This document shows, piece by piece, positions 33,497 to 42,570 of a stretch of DNA of 64,000 bases. The notes under the pieces are model-generated. The model did not search any database. It was not told the DNA's origin and saw nothing but the letters and a program-made list of their open reading frames with translations. Within the stretch, counting starts at the first letter, position 1. Each line of letters begins with the position of its first letter. Made by a program: the position numbers and the translations under genes. The stretch spans positions 1-64,000 of the forward strand of contig CAKTOH010000009.1 in the NCBI GenBank assembly GCA_934589705.1, written 5' to 3'. Source of the stretch: an uncultured Oscillospiraceae bacterium (GTDB taxonomy: Bacteria > Bacillota > Clostridia > Oscillospirales > Oscillospiraceae).

Positions 33497-34270
33497 TCAG
33501 GCAAACAGTTCCTCCAGAGTGCCGAAGCGGTAGCCCATGGCCTTCCACTTGTCAATCAGCTCCCCCAGAATTTCGGCGTTGGTTTTGGAGGTGGAGTGAA
33601 GCAGCACCACCGCGCCGTTATGGGTTCTGGGCAGAAGCTTGGCAAAGGCCGTCTCCTTGGTGGGCTGGGCGTCGTTGTTCCAATCCACATAGGCAAGGCT
33701 CCAGAATACGGTTTGATACCCCAATTCCTGAGCCATTTTTAAGTTTTCCTCGCTGTAAATGCCCTGGGGCGGCCGGTAGAATTTGGGAAGCTCCTGGCCG
33801 ACGGTTTCTTTGTAAAGTGCTTCCAGGTCGGTCAGCTCCTTGGAAAAGGTTGCCTTGTCGGAGAGCTTACTCATGTCGTAGTGGTGCATGGTGTGGTTGC
33901 CTACGGTGTGACCCTCGGCGACCATCCTGCGCACCAGGTCCGGGCTTCGCCGGATATAATTTCCCACCAGGAAGAAGGCGGCGGGAACCTGCTTCTCTTT
34001 CAGGGTGTCCAGAATTTTGGCGGTGCAGCCGTTTTCGTACCCGGCGTCAAAGGTCAGGTACAGCACCTTTTCGCCTACGTCGCCAATATACGCCGCCTGA
34101 TACTGACGCAGCTGATCCTTCCCGGCGTTGCCGATGGGCGGCGCGCCCTCCTGACGGAAGCTCAGCCCCCAGGAGCCGGTGGTCAGGGCGCTGGAAGCAA
34201 ACACGCTGACGCTCACCGCCAGGGCAATGACAACGGCGATGAGCAGGATCAGCAGATCCCGTTTTTTCAT
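33497..34270 (-). CDS. pdaA: PdaA-type polysaccharide deacetylase
   Basis: 257 residues: an N-terminal membrane anchor or signal (7-26), then a NodB domain with TFDAGYENG (catalytic base and metal Asp region), the zinc-binding NHTMHH, and YRPPQGIYSEEN. The stretch WGLSFRQ before the domain and the YENG motif match PdaA, which removes the acetyl group from muramic acid to allow muramic-delta-lactam formation in the spore cortex. In Bacillus it is made in the forespore. GGAGGG precedes the start at 34270; a longer frame to 34372 is not favoured. The usual second Asp of TFDDG is Ala here, as is variable in PdaA. Confidence 0.85.
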   Translation of the reverse strand: MKKRDLLILLIAVVIALAVSVSVFASSALTTGSWGLSFRQEGAPPIGNAGKDQLRQYQAAYIGDVGEKVLYLTFDAGYENGCTAKILDTLKEKQVPAAFFLVGNYIRRSPDLVRRMVAEGHTVGNHTMHHYDMSKLSDKATFSKELTDLEALYKETVGQELPKFYRPPQGIYSEENLKMAQELGYQTVFWSLAYVDWNNDAQPTKETAFAKLLPRTHNGAVVLLHSTSKTNAEILGELIDKWKAMGYRFGTLEELFA

Positions 34271-34371
34271 ACCATCCCTCCTGAAGACAGGGTATGTGCC
34301 GCCGGAGGGAATATGCCTCTTCCCCTTTGTTCCCGGGTGTGGTACAATAAAAAATCCAGGAGGTGGGCACA

Positions 34372-35004
34372 ATGAGAGAATGCGTGATTTTCTGCGCGGC
34401 GGATTTTGCTGGACTGGCCAGACCCATAGCAGAGGGAACGCTGGTCATCGCGGCGGACGGGGGTCTGCGGCATACCCAGGCTCTGGGGCTCCACCCGGAT
34501 GTGGTGCTGGGGGACTTTGATTCCCTGGGCTATACCCCCCAGGGAGCCAACGTGTTCCCGGTGGAGAAGGACGATACCGATTCCATGCTGGCCGTCCGGC
34601 TGGGGCTGAAAGAGGGCTGCACGGAGTTTTTGCTCTACGGCAGCCTGGACGGCCCCCGGCTTGACCACACGGTGGCGAATTTCCAAACCCTGCAATATCT
34701 GGCAGACCGTGGGGCAACCGGGTATCTGGCAGGCAATACCACCCTGGTTACGGTGGTGAAAAACGGAAAAATCGCCTTCCCCGCCGGAAGCGAGGGAACC
34801 ATTTCCGTCTTCTGCATGGGCTCTGACGCCCGGGGCGTTACCGAGCGGGGACTGTTCTACAAGCTGGAAAACGGGACGCTGACCAGCGGCTTTCCTCTGG
34901 GGGTGAGCAACCACTTTACCGGGGAGAACGCGGAAATTGAAGTGAAAGACGGCAGTCTTCTGGTGCTCTGGGAGCGAAAGTGCGGCTTCCCCACCCGAAA
35001 TTGA
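34372..35004 (+). CDS. thiN: Thiamine pyrophosphokinase
   Basis: 210 residues. AADGG at ~28, the GDFDS motif and the KDDTDS stretch bind ATP and magnesium; GSLDGPRLDHT holds the dimer active-site region. The enzyme makes thiamine diphosphate from thiamine, here probably for transketolase and other enzymes. AGGAGG lies just before the start at 34372. Divergent from pdaA. Only eight bases separate its stop from the start of the MocR-type gene. Confidence 0.9.
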   Translation: MRECVIFCAADFAGLARPIAEGTLVIAADGGLRHTQALGLHPDVVLGDFDSLGYTPQGANVFPVEKDDTDSMLAVRLGLKEGCTEFLLYGSLDGPRLDHTVANFQTLQYLADRGATGYLAGNTTLVTVVKNGKIAFPAGSEGTISVFCMGSDARGVTERGLFYKLENGTLTSGFPLGVSNHFTGENAEIEVKDGSLLVLWERKCGFPTRN

Positions 35005-35012
35005 GGCATGTT

Positions 35013-36383
35013 ATGGTAACCTATGAACTGAAAAAAGCCCCGGGCGTGCCCCTGTACGAGGCTCTGTACCGGTGCCTCCGGGAGGATATCCTCACCGGGA
35101 AGCTGGCACCCGGGGAAAAGCTGCCCTCCAAGCGAGCTCTGGCGCAGAATCTGGAGGTCAGCAAAATCACCGTGGAGACCGCCTATAATCAGCTTCTCTC
35201 CGAGGGCTACCTGTATGCCCGGGAGAAGGTGGGCTACTTTGTGGAACAGGTGGAGCGGCGACCCCGGGAGGTATCCTCGGAACCGGCGGCTCCGGCGCAG
35301 TGCAGCCCCAATTGGCTGCTGGATCTGACGGAAAACGGCACTGAGGGCTTCCCCTTTTCCGTGTGGATGAAGCTTCAGCGGGAGGTGATGCTGGACTACG
35401 GTCAGACCCTTCTGCGCCCCCTGCCCAACCGGGGAATTCCGGAGCTGCGCCGAGCCATCGCCCGGCACTTAGGGCAGTTCCGGGGGATGCGGGTTGACCC
35501 GGAGAATATCATCCTGGGCGCGGGAACGGATTTTCTCTACAATCTGCTGATTCAGCTGTTGGGTCGGGAGAAAATCTACGCCGTGGAGGAGCCGGGCTAC
35601 GGCAAAATCCGGAAAATCTACGCCGCCGGCGGTGTCCGGTGCGTCAGCGCCTATCTGGACAGCCTGGGGGTGATTCCGGAGAGCCTGGAGCAGGCTCAGG
35701 TGCTCCACTGCTCCCCTTCCCATCACTACCCCACGGGGCTGGTGACTCCGGTGAACCGGCGGCTGGAGCTGCTTGACTGGGCCGGGACGGACAAGTGGAT
35801 CATCGAGGACGACTACGACTCGGAATTCCGGTTCGATGCCCATCCGGTGCCTGCCATGCAGGCTTTGGACGGCCGGGGGCGGGTGATCTACATGAACACC
35901 TTCACCAAAACCTTGGCTCCCTCCATCCGTATCAGCTACATGGTGCTGCCCGGAGAGCTGATGCGTGTCTTTCAGAAGCGGCTGGGGTTTTACAGCTGCA
36001 CCGTGCCCTCCTTCGAGCAGTATACCCTGGCGCGGTTTCTCGACCGGGGATATTTTGAAAAGCACATCAACCGGATGCGAAAATCCTACAAAAGCCGCCG
36101 AAACACGGTAATTTCCCTGCTCAGGCACTGCGCCTTTTCGGAGAAACTCACCATTTTGGAGCAGGACGCGGGGCTGCATTTCCTTCTGCGGGTGGATACG
36201 CCCCTGTCCGACGGTGAGCTGACTGCCCGGCTGGCCCAGGCGGGGATCCGGGCACAGGCCCTAAGCGAATTTTATCAGGAGGGCACAGCCCAGCAGGGGT
36301 ATCTGGTGGTCAACTACGCCGGCATTCAGGAGGAAGACCTGAGAAAGGCGTTGAAGGCCATAGAGGAGCGGATGGAGCCCTGA
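35013..36383 (+). CDS. MocR/PdxR-type GntR regulator with aminotransferase domain
   Basis: 456 residues. A winged helix-turn-helix of the GntR type (LYEALYRCLREDILTGKLAPGEKLPSK, shortened here to its key ends LYEAL and GEKLPSK) fills residues 10-75, and a fold-type I aminotransferase-like domain fills 100-456, with the PLP lysine in NTFTKTLAPSIR. PdxR members sense PLP and activate pdxST; no pdxS or pdxT is seen here, so its target is unknown. It is translated from GAGG overlapping the thiN stop, so vitamin-linked control of thiN is possible. Confidence 0.88.
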   Translation: MVTYELKKAPGVPLYEALYRCLREDILTGKLAPGEKLPSKRALAQNLEVSKITVETAYNQLLSEGYLYAREKVGYFVEQVERRPREVSSEPAAPAQCSPNWLLDLTENGTEGFPFSVWMKLQREVMLDYGQTLLRPLPNRGIPELRRAIARHLGQFRGMRVDPENIILGAGTDFLYNLLIQLLGREKIYAVEEPGYGKIRKIYAAGGVRCVSAYLDSLGVIPESLEQAQVLHCSPSHHYPTGLVTPVNRRLELLDWAGTDKWIIEDDYDSEFRFDAHPVPAMQALDGRGRVIYMNTFTKTLAPSIRISYMVLPGELMRVFQKRLGFYSCTVPSFEQYTLARFLDRGYFEKHINRMRKSYKSRRNTVISLLRHCAFSEKLTILEQDAGLHFLLRVDTPLSDGELTARLAQAGIRAQALSEFYQEGTAQQGYLVVNYAGIQEEDLRKALKAIEERMEP

Positions 36384-36458
36384 ACAGATTCTCCCCCTTG
36401 CCTTTTTTCGGCGAAACAGGTATAATAGAAGAAAAAACCGGGGAAAGGGGGAAAAAGC

Positions 36459-37562
36459 ATGGCTGCAAGTCGGCAATCGGCCTATCGGGGCTGTTTACTG
36501 GGTCTGGCGGTGGGGGATGCCATGGGCTATACCGTGGACAACCGAAGCTGGCAGGAAATCCGGGAAGACTACGGCCCCAACGGACTTCTTGGCTATGACC
36601 TGGTCAACGGCTATGCGGACGTGACCTCCTATACCCAGTTGGCGGCCTTTACCTGCAACGGCCTGCTCTTCGGCATGACCCGGGGGCAGCTCAGCGGGAA
36701 AATGGCTCCCTACATCAAGTATATCGAAATGAGCAGCCGGGAATGGGCGGCCTCCCAGCGTTCCTGGGGGCGGCCGAAAAGCTGCTACTGCTGGCTGCTG
36801 CGCCGCCAGGAGCTGTGCCGCCGGCACTGCATGGACACCCGGATGCTGGACACCCTGAGCCGGGAAGCCCCCAATTCCCTGGAAAGCCCGGTGAATAACT
36901 TCTCCGACCCGGCGGGGCTGACCGCCGCCATCGGCGTGGGACTGTTTTACCACAAGGATCGGATGGACTGGCGGGAAATGGCCCGGCTGGGAGCGGAGGC
37001 GGTAGCCCTGACCCACGGAAGCCCTACGGCATTCCTGACGGGCACGGTGCTGACTCACATCATTAGCCTCCTGATTCGCCACCCCGGCGCGCCGCTGAAA
37101 AAGGTGTTTCTGGCCGCGGTGGATGCCATGAAGGATCAGTTCGGCCACCAGTATTCCCAGGCCTTTGACATTGCCACCCTGGTGCGCCATGCGGTGACCT
37201 ACGCCTCCGCGCCGGATATCCGGCCGGTGGAGGTGATGGAGCAGCTGAAATGCGAAAACGCGGCCCAGGTGCTGGCGGGAGCCGTGTATACCTGCCTGAT
37301 TGCGGAGAACGATTTCGACCGAGCCATGATCGTGGCGGTGAATCACTCCGGGCGCAGCGCGGCGGTGGGGGCTCTGGTGGGAGCCATCCTGGGTCTGCGG
37401 CTGGGCGAAGAGGCTCTGCCGGAATTTTATATCGAGTGCCTGGAACCGGCGGACACCCTTCGGGAGCTGGCGGACGATATGGACACCGGCTGCCCCATGG
37501 TTCAGGGAAACAAGCTGTTCGATTTGGACTGGGATTATAAATACCGCAGCGGCGGGCAATAA
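36459..37562 (+). CDS. ADP-ribosylglycohydrolase-like protein lacking metal ligands
   Basis: 367 residues with the all-helical fold of the DraG/ADP-ribosylglycohydrolase family: GCLLGLAVGDAMGYT at the start and NHSGRSAAVGALVGA near 295-309. Active members need two magnesium ions held by a DDT motif and a later DxD. Here the first is SYT (57-59) and the second is RSA (299-301), so all the key aspartates are replaced. The protein is probably not a hydrolase, and may bind ADP-ribose or a modified protein. The fold is otherwise intact. A terminator follows. Confidence 0.8.
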   Translation: MAASRQSAYRGCLLGLAVGDAMGYTVDNRSWQEIREDYGPNGLLGYDLVNGYADVTSYTQLAAFTCNGLLFGMTRGQLSGKMAPYIKYIEMSSREWAASQRSWGRPKSCYCWLLRRQELCRRHCMDTRMLDTLSREAPNSLESPVNNFSDPAGLTAAIGVGLFYHKDRMDWREMARLGAEAVALTHGSPTAFLTGTVLTHIISLLIRHPGAPLKKVFLAAVDAMKDQFGHQYSQAFDIATLVRHAVTYASAPDIRPVEVMEQLKCENAAQVLAGAVYTCLIAENDFDRAMIVAVNHSGRSAAVGALVGAILGLRLGEEALPEFYIECLEPADTLRELADDMDTGCPMVQGNKLFDLDWDYKYRSGGQ

Positions 37563-37572
37563 TACAAAAGCA

Positions 37573-37604
37573 GTGCCGAACCCAGCCGGGTTCGGCACTT
37601 TTTC
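37573..37604 (+). terminator. Terminator after the ADP-ribosylglycohydrolase-like gene
   Basis: GTGCCGAACCC and GGGTTCGGCAC form a perfect stem with a four-base loop, followed by TTTTTC. Confidence 0.9.
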
Positions 37605-37615
37605 AAATTGATTTG

Positions 37616-37889
37616 GTGCAGGAGCACCCAGAGGCTCCCTTGTGTAAAGGGAGCTGGCAAAAATCTTTGATTTTTGACTGAGGGATTGTCAAAATAAGAG
37701 AGTTCTGATCCCCTCAGTCATGGCCTTGCGGGAGACGGCCATGACAGCTCCCCTTGATCAGCAAGGGGAGCCTTTGCCCTCATCCGTCACGGCTTTGCCG
37801 TGCCACCTGTACATTGCGGTATGACTGCCACTGGCAGTCATTGTTATTTTAGATTCGCTGCGCGGAGCACCACCCCGCAGGGAAGGCTT
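37616..37889. repeat. Mosaic palindromic repeat, copy 1
   Basis: A row of hairpin modules: GAGGCTCCCTTGTG...GGGAGC, GACTGAGGGATTGTC..., GATCCCCTCAGTCATGGCC..., GCTCCCCTTGATCAGCAAGGGGAGC and GACTGCCACTGGCAGTC. The same modules, in reverse and partly reordered, occur at 52770-52980. No gene between 37563 and 37920. Confidence 0.8.
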
Positions 37890-37920
37890 TGGGTGTGCAT
37901 TGTCCACGGCGACACGCCGG

Positions 37921-40086
37921 TTAACCGGCTTGGTTTTCAAAGGCGGTGACTTCGCTGGCCGCGTCCATTTCGTAGTAGCTCAGCAGAATCTGCTCGGCAA
38001 CGGGAGCCAGCCAGGAACCGTGAGCCACCTTCTCGCCGTACAGGGCGATGGCGATGTCCGGGGCGGCGGCGTCCTTTTTCTGGGCAAAGCAGATGAACGC
38101 GCCATGGTCGGAACCCAGGGAGGCGTGCTGGGCGGTGCCGGTCTTGGCGTAGACCAGAACCTCGTCCTTCAGAGGCCACACGCCGTCGCCCTCGCCGTAG
38201 AGATCCTTGGGGCCGCCGAAGTAGGCGGTAGCGGTGCCGCCCATCTGGGTGATAACCTTGCGCATACCCGTCCAGTAGCTCTCGATGGTGGTGGAGGCCA
38301 TTTCCAGACGGTTGGCAATCTCCGGCTGATTCTCCTTGATCAGAGTCCGGTAATCCGAGGACACCACCCGGCTCAGGAAGGTGGCCTTCATCCGGGTGCC
38401 CTTGTTGGCAAGGGTGGAGGCGTAGACGCACAGCTGCAGGGGGGTGAACCGATATTCGCCCTGGCCGATGGCGCCCAGAACACGGTCGCCTGCGGAGAAG
38501 TTGCCGTTAACGCCGGAGCCGTAGACCTTTCGCTTGACCTCGGAGGTGTTCAGACGGCCGGTCTTTTCCACCAGCTCAATGCCGGTGGGCACGCCCAGAC
38601 CCAGATCCTTACAGGTCTCGGACATGTTTTCCTCGTTGTTCAGGTCGCCCAGAACGTAGAAGAAGTAGTTGCAGGAATAGCACAGAGCGTCGGTGGCGTC
38701 GATGCCGCCGGGGCTGCCGTCATATGCGGTATGGACGAAGTGGCCGGAGGTCCAGGCCAGGCAGGTAGGGGCGAAGCCTTCGTACTTGGTGAATACGCCC
38801 TTATCCTCGATCCGGGTGCCGTAGGGGTGAATGAACTCGCCACTCTTGTTCCGGTGCTCCATGGCGGAGATCAGGGTGCACATTTTGAAGGAGGAGCCGG
38901 GAGGATACTCGGCGCCGAAGGCCCGGTTGAAGAAGGGCTTCAGAGGATCGGCCTCGATGTCCGCCCAGTCCTCGTACATGGTGGCAAGGTTAAAGGTGGG
39001 GTAGCTGGCGCAGGCCAGAATCTTGCCGGTCTGGCACTCCATGACGACGACGGCGGCGCCTTCCGCGTCCAGACCCTCGCCGGCGGTGGAGGTGTTCTGC
39101 TCCGGATCCTTGATTTTGGCCATGACGCTGTCCAGAGCCTTCTCCGCCACCTCCTGAATCTTGATGTCGATGGTGGTCTCCACGCTGTTTCCGGCCACAG
39201 GCTCCTTGGTGTAGTAGGATTTTGTGGTAGCGCCGTCCTTGTTGACTTCGTCATAGCGGGTGCCGTCAATGCCGTGGAGGTACTCCTCGAAGGCCAGCTC
39301 AAAGCCGGTCTGACCGACTTTCGCGTCCATGGAGTAGCCCTGATCCTGATACTCCTCCCACTGGCTGTCGTTCATGCCGCCAAGATAGCCCAGGATATGG
39401 GCGGCGTACTTGGTGTGGTATTCCCGGACGGTGGAGGCCTCAACGTTCAGACCCGGAGTATTCAGCTCCAGAATGGCGGACAGCTGCTGGTCGGTGACGT
39501 CCTCCAGGAAGGTGTAGGTAGGCAGCTTGGTGATACCGCGCAGGTCAAATTCGTATCGGAAGCCGATGACCGCCCGGGCGTCCTCATCGGACCAGCTGGT
39601 GGGAATGGCGTAGCGTTCACGCATCTTCTCCACCAGAAGGGGGGCAGTGATGTCCGAGTCCAGAACCCGGTCTACCATGAACAGCTGGAAGTAGTTCTGC
39701 CAGGTGGTGGTGAAATCCGTCAGAGTATAGACGAAGGGACGGCTGGTGGACACGGGGAAGTGGTCGGAGTAGGTAATGCCCAGCTCCCGGCACTTCTGCA
39801 CCAGGGTGTAAAGAGCCTGGTTGCAGTTGGGGTTGGACTTGGTGACGTAGTGGTTGAACACCAGGTTGTAGGAAGCCCGGTTGCCCACCAGCACGTTGCC
39901 GTTGCGGTCGAGAATATCGCCCCGGGCGGCACGGACGGTGGTGATGGTACTGTAAACCTGGGTATTGTCGGTGTTGCCTTTGGTATCAATAATCTGAAGC
40001 TTGTAGAGCCTGAAAGAGTAAAGAAGCAGGATAAACGCAAACAATCCCAGAAACATACCAGCACGGAAGCGGCTTATTCTTTCCAT
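37921..40086 (-). CDS. mrdA: Penicillin-binding protein 2 (class B, elongation)
   Basis: 721 residues. One membrane helix at ~10-28, a dimerisation domain, then a transpeptidase domain with SSFK (Ser398, Lys401), SCN (471-473) and KTGT (648-651), all intact. It cross-links peptidoglycan in the rod-elongation complex with MreC, MreD and a SEDS glycosyltransferase not seen here. It overlaps mreD by 13 bases and ends the maf-mreC-mreD-mrdA operon. A sporulation-specific SpoVD role is less likely because the PASTA domains of SpoVD are absent. Confidence 0.92.
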   Translation of the reverse strand: MERISRFRAGMFLGLFAFILLLYSFRLYKLQIIDTKGNTDNTQVYSTITTVRAARGDILDRNGNVLVGNRASYNLVFNHYVTKSNPNCNQALYTLVQKCRELGITYSDHFPVSTSRPFVYTLTDFTTTWQNYFQLFMVDRVLDSDITAPLLVEKMRERYAIPTSWSDEDARAVIGFRYEFDLRGITKLPTYTFLEDVTDQQLSAILELNTPGLNVEASTVREYHTKYAAHILGYLGGMNDSQWEEYQDQGYSMDAKVGQTGFELAFEEYLHGIDGTRYDEVNKDGATTKSYYTKEPVAGNSVETTIDIKIQEVAEKALDSVMAKIKDPEQNTSTAGEGLDAEGAAVVVMECQTGKILACASYPTFNLATMYEDWADIEADPLKPFFNRAFGAEYPPGSSFKMCTLISAMEHRNKSGEFIHPYGTRIEDKGVFTKYEGFAPTCLAWTSGHFVHTAYDGSPGGIDATDALCYSCNYFFYVLGDLNNEENMSETCKDLGLGVPTGIELVEKTGRLNTSEVKRKVYGSGVNGNFSAGDRVLGAIGQGEYRFTPLQLCVYASTLANKGTRMKATFLSRVVSSDYRTLIKENQPEIANRLEMASTTIESYWTGMRKVITQMGGTATAYFGGPKDLYGEGDGVWPLKDEVLVYAKTGTAQHASLGSDHGAFICFAQKKDAAAPDIAIALYGEKVAHGSWLAPVAEQILLSYYEMDAASEVTAFENQAG

Positions 40087-40730
40087 GTATTACCTCCAAT
40101 GAGACCGGTTTTGTTGATCAGGGAATAAAGGGGAATCATAATCAGACAGGTGTACAGACAGGTGAGCAGGAAGTACCGGAGCCGTCCCCAGTAGGTCAGA
40201 CCCATGAGAAGGCCTGTGACGAACAGCCCCAGCTCATAGCACACAAGGGCCAGCATGGCGCTGATGGTCAGGCTGCCCCGGCTCCGGTGCCAGTACATCT
40301 GCCGAATCATGGTAACGAAGATGCCGAAGACGGACATCAGGCCGATGCAGTAGGGGCCGGGAGCGGTGCCGGAAAAATAGTAGAGGACGGAAGCGATCAG
40401 CACGAAGAGGCTTCCCACATCCGTGCCCTCGGTGACGGTGATGAGCAGAATGGCTGCTACCGGCAGATCGGTGGTAGCGCCGAGGAGGGGCAGACGGCAC
40501 ATCACCGTGTCCTGAATGACGAGACACAGCACGATGATGACCACATACAGCACCCACTTGGTCAGCCGGAGCTGCTGCTGCTGGGTCAGCTTCCGGGTTT
40601 TGAACAGGGTGGCGGTGGTGGCATCGGGCTTGAATTCGTTTGCTTTTTGCCTTTTATGCCGGCGGAACAGGTCGGTCAGACTGCGCTGCCGGGGCCGCCG
40701 GGAGGACTTGCGCTTTTTCTTTTCAGCCAT
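40074..40730 (-). CDS. mreD: Rod shape-determining protein MreD
   Basis: 218 residues with about five membrane helices from residue 58 on. The N-terminal ~55 residues form an unusually long, Lys/Arg- and Gln-rich cytoplasmic tail (EKKKRKSSRRPRQRS). MreD has low sequence conservation; the call rests on size, helices and position between mreC and mrdA. GAGGGAAC precedes the start. Confidence 0.85.
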   Translation of the reverse strand: MAEKKKRKSSRRPRQRSLTDLFRRHKRQKANEFKPDATTATLFKTRKLTQQQQLRLTKWVLYVVIIVLCLVIQDTVMCRLPLLGATTDLPVAAILLITVTEGTDVGSLFVLIASVLYYFSGTAPGPYCIGLMSVFGIFVTMIRQMYWHRSRGSLTISAMLALVCYELGLFVTGLLMGLTYWGRLRYFLLTCLYTCLIMIPLYSLINKTGLIGGNTWKE

Positions 40731-40742
40731 GGGCGTTCCCTC

Positions 40743-41684
40743 TTAGCCGAAGCCACCGTCGGGAGAGGTCTCCGTCTGGGCGGTGGGCTCGGTGGCGGCA
40801 GTGGTTTCACCGGTGGCGCCGGAAGAAGCGGTAGAAGTGCCGGAGGAGGCCACGGCCTCGGTGGTGTACTCGGTGATGATGAACACCTGCTCCAGGGAGT
40901 TGACTTCCGCGGCGGGATCCAGCAGGGCGTACTTGGCGATGCCCGTTTCCTCAAAGCCGGCATCCACGATGTTGCCCATAATCAGCCCCCGGGGGTACAC
41001 GGTGGAGCCGGAGGTCACCACCTGCTCCTTGTTCCGGATGATGGCGGCGGAGGGCAGGTAGTTCATTTGCAGCAGGGTCTGGTGGCCGTTGATGTAGCCG
41101 CCCTTGACCATGCCGTTGTAGCCGGAGGAGGCAATGGTGCCGGAAATTTCCAGGGTAGAGTCCAGAATGGTGGTAACTACCGCGTAGTTCAGACCCACTT
41201 CCGTGACCAGGCCTACCACTTCGCCGTTTTCCGTAATGGCGCACATGTTCACCTGAATGCCGGAGTTGGTGCCCCGGTTGATGGTCAGGGTATTCTCCCA
41301 GTCCGAGGAGCTCCAGCCGATGATGTAGGCATCCACCAGCTTGTAGTCCTCGTGGGTTTCCAGAAGATCCAAGCCCTTGCGCAGACGCTGGTTTTCACGG
41401 GAGACGGATTCGGCCTGCCGGGCGGTGTCTTCCATTTCCGAAAGCTGCTTTTTCAGCACCTCGTTTTCCGCGGCCAGTGCCTCATAGCGGAACATATAAC
41501 CGTAGTACTTCTGCGCCATAGAGGTCAGGGCGGTGGAAGCGGCACGGAAGGGAGCCAGCGCACCCTTCACTGCCAAGTCCACCACCGAGGTGTTGGAAAC
41601 GCCGCTGGCAATGGCCAGAGCGATGGACAGCAGGATGGCAAGCACCACGAGCACCTTTACCTTGGTGCTGAAGAGATTTCTCAT
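40743..41684 (-). CDS. mreC: Cell shape-determining protein MreC
   Basis: 313 residues: membrane helix at ~8-28, coiled coil at ~60-100, then the paired beta-barrels typical of MreC (INRGTNSGIQVNMCAIT, GLVTEVG). A Thr/Ser/Ala-rich tail from ~275 (TASSGATGETTAATE) is an addition without known role. MreC links PBP2 to MreB in the elongation complex. No mreB is next to it; it must be elsewhere. The start overlaps maf by four bases. Confidence 0.9.
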   Translation of the reverse strand: MRNLFSTKVKVLVVLAILLSIALAIASGVSNTSVVDLAVKGALAPFRAASTALTSMAQKYYGYMFRYEALAAENEVLKKQLSEMEDTARQAESVSRENQRLRKGLDLLETHEDYKLVDAYIIGWSSSDWENTLTINRGTNSGIQVNMCAITENGEVVGLVTEVGLNYAVVTTILDSTLEISGTIASSGYNGMVKGGYINGHQTLLQMNYLPSAAIIRNKEQVVTSGSTVYPRGLIMGNIVDAGFEETGIAKYALLDPAAEVNSLEQVFIITEYTTEAVASSGTSTASSGATGETTAATEPTAQTETSPDGGFG

Positions 41685-42256
41685 TGCGTATCCTCCATGA
41701 TTTCCGGGGCGATTTTCCGCAGCACCTGACCCAGGCGGCAGACGGGCAGCCCCATAACGTTATAATAATCGCCTACCATTCGCTCGCAGAACAGAGCGGC
41801 TCCGCCCTGAATGCCGTAGGCACCGGCTTTGTCCATAGGCTCGCCGGTGGCGATGTAGCGGTCGATTTCTTTTCGGGAGAGGGGACGGAAGTGCAGATCG
41901 GTGACTTCGGTGAAAGTCTCGGCAATGCTCCCCCGAAGCACGGTGCAGCCGGTCATCACCTGATGATCCCGGCCGGAAAGCAGGGTGAGCATTTCTCTGG
42001 CTTCCTCGGTTGAATGGGGCTTTCCCAGCACCTTTCCTTCGCAGACCACAATGGTGTCCGCGGCGATGACCAGATCGTCCTTTTCCCGGGGAACGGCCAG
42101 CGCCTTCTCCCGGCTGAGCCGGGCCACCTCGTCAAAGGCAGACCAGGCAGGATCCATGGTTTCATCGATATCTGCCGGGTGCACGGTGAAGGGAACACCG
42201 AAAAGCCCCAGCAGTTCCTTTCTCCGGGGAGACCCGGAGGCTAAAATCAGTCGCAT
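41681..42256 (-). CDS. maf: Maf-type nucleotide pyrophosphatase
   Basis: 191 residues. SGSPRRKELL at the start and AADTIV at ~67 are signature motifs of the Maf family, which hydrolyses dTTP, UTP and modified NTPs. It commonly heads the mreBCD operon in Firmicutes, as it does here. The start at 42256 has AAGGAA before it; the longer frame to 42280 lies in the AT repeat. Confidence 0.92.
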   Translation of the reverse strand: MRLILASGSPRRKELLGLFGVPFTVHPADIDETMDPAWSAFDEVARLSREKALAVPREKDDLVIAADTIVVCEGKVLGKPHSTEEAREMLTLLSGRDHQVMTGCTVLRGSIAETFTEVTDLHFRPLSRKEIDRYIATGEPMDKAGAYGIQGGAALFCERMVGDYYNVMGLPVCRLGQVLRKIAPEIMEDTQ

Positions 42257-42301
42257 ATAATTCCTTCCAAGTAAATGCAAAATTGTAAATGCAAAATGCA
42301 G

Positions 42302-42558
42302 AATGCAAAATGCAAAATTAGGTTACGGGGAGAATGCGATGGCAGAAGCCCGCAGGATACGTTGTCATTCCGAACCAGTCCACTTAAGTGGTGTGGGAAT
42401 CCCCCGGTTAGACGTAAAAACTTCTGGTTTAGGAACGGGACTGTCTGAAAATTAGGGGGATTGCCACGCCAGTGTGAGCACTGGCTCGCAATGACATGGT
42501 TTTCCGACTGCCCCTACGAAATGCCAGAACGCAAGAAACAAATTTTGCATTTTGCATT
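42302..42558. repeat. Inverted AATGCAAAATGCAAAATT ends around a second element
   Basis: The 18-mer at 42302-42319 recurs as its exact complement at 42541-42558; extra units of the same motif stand before the first copy from 42271. Between the ends lies the composite element at 42363-42496. The whole fills the 314-base gap between maf and the U32 gene. The T/A-rich motif may also supply a promoter-like TACAAT box near 42282 for maf, but this is weak. Confidence 0.8.
42363..42496 (+). repeat. Composite inverted-repeat element, copy 2
   Basis: The reverse complement of the element at 3409-3537, with the same ends (TGTCATTCCGAACC..., ...CGCAATGACA) and the same inner module (CCGGTTAGACGTAAAAACTT). 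Left palindrome CCACTTAAGTGG differs from copy 1, which keeps its own pairing. Confidence 0.8.
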
Positions 42559-42570
42559 TTACATTCTGCA

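Noticed and set aside
34980..35013. Longer start of the MocR-type regulator
   Set aside because: Would lie inside thiN; the ATG at 35013 has a ribosome site and begins the normal GntR domain.
37900..40128. 742-codon plus-strand frame opposite mrdA
   Set aside because: Mirror of a gene with all three penicillin-binding motifs intact.
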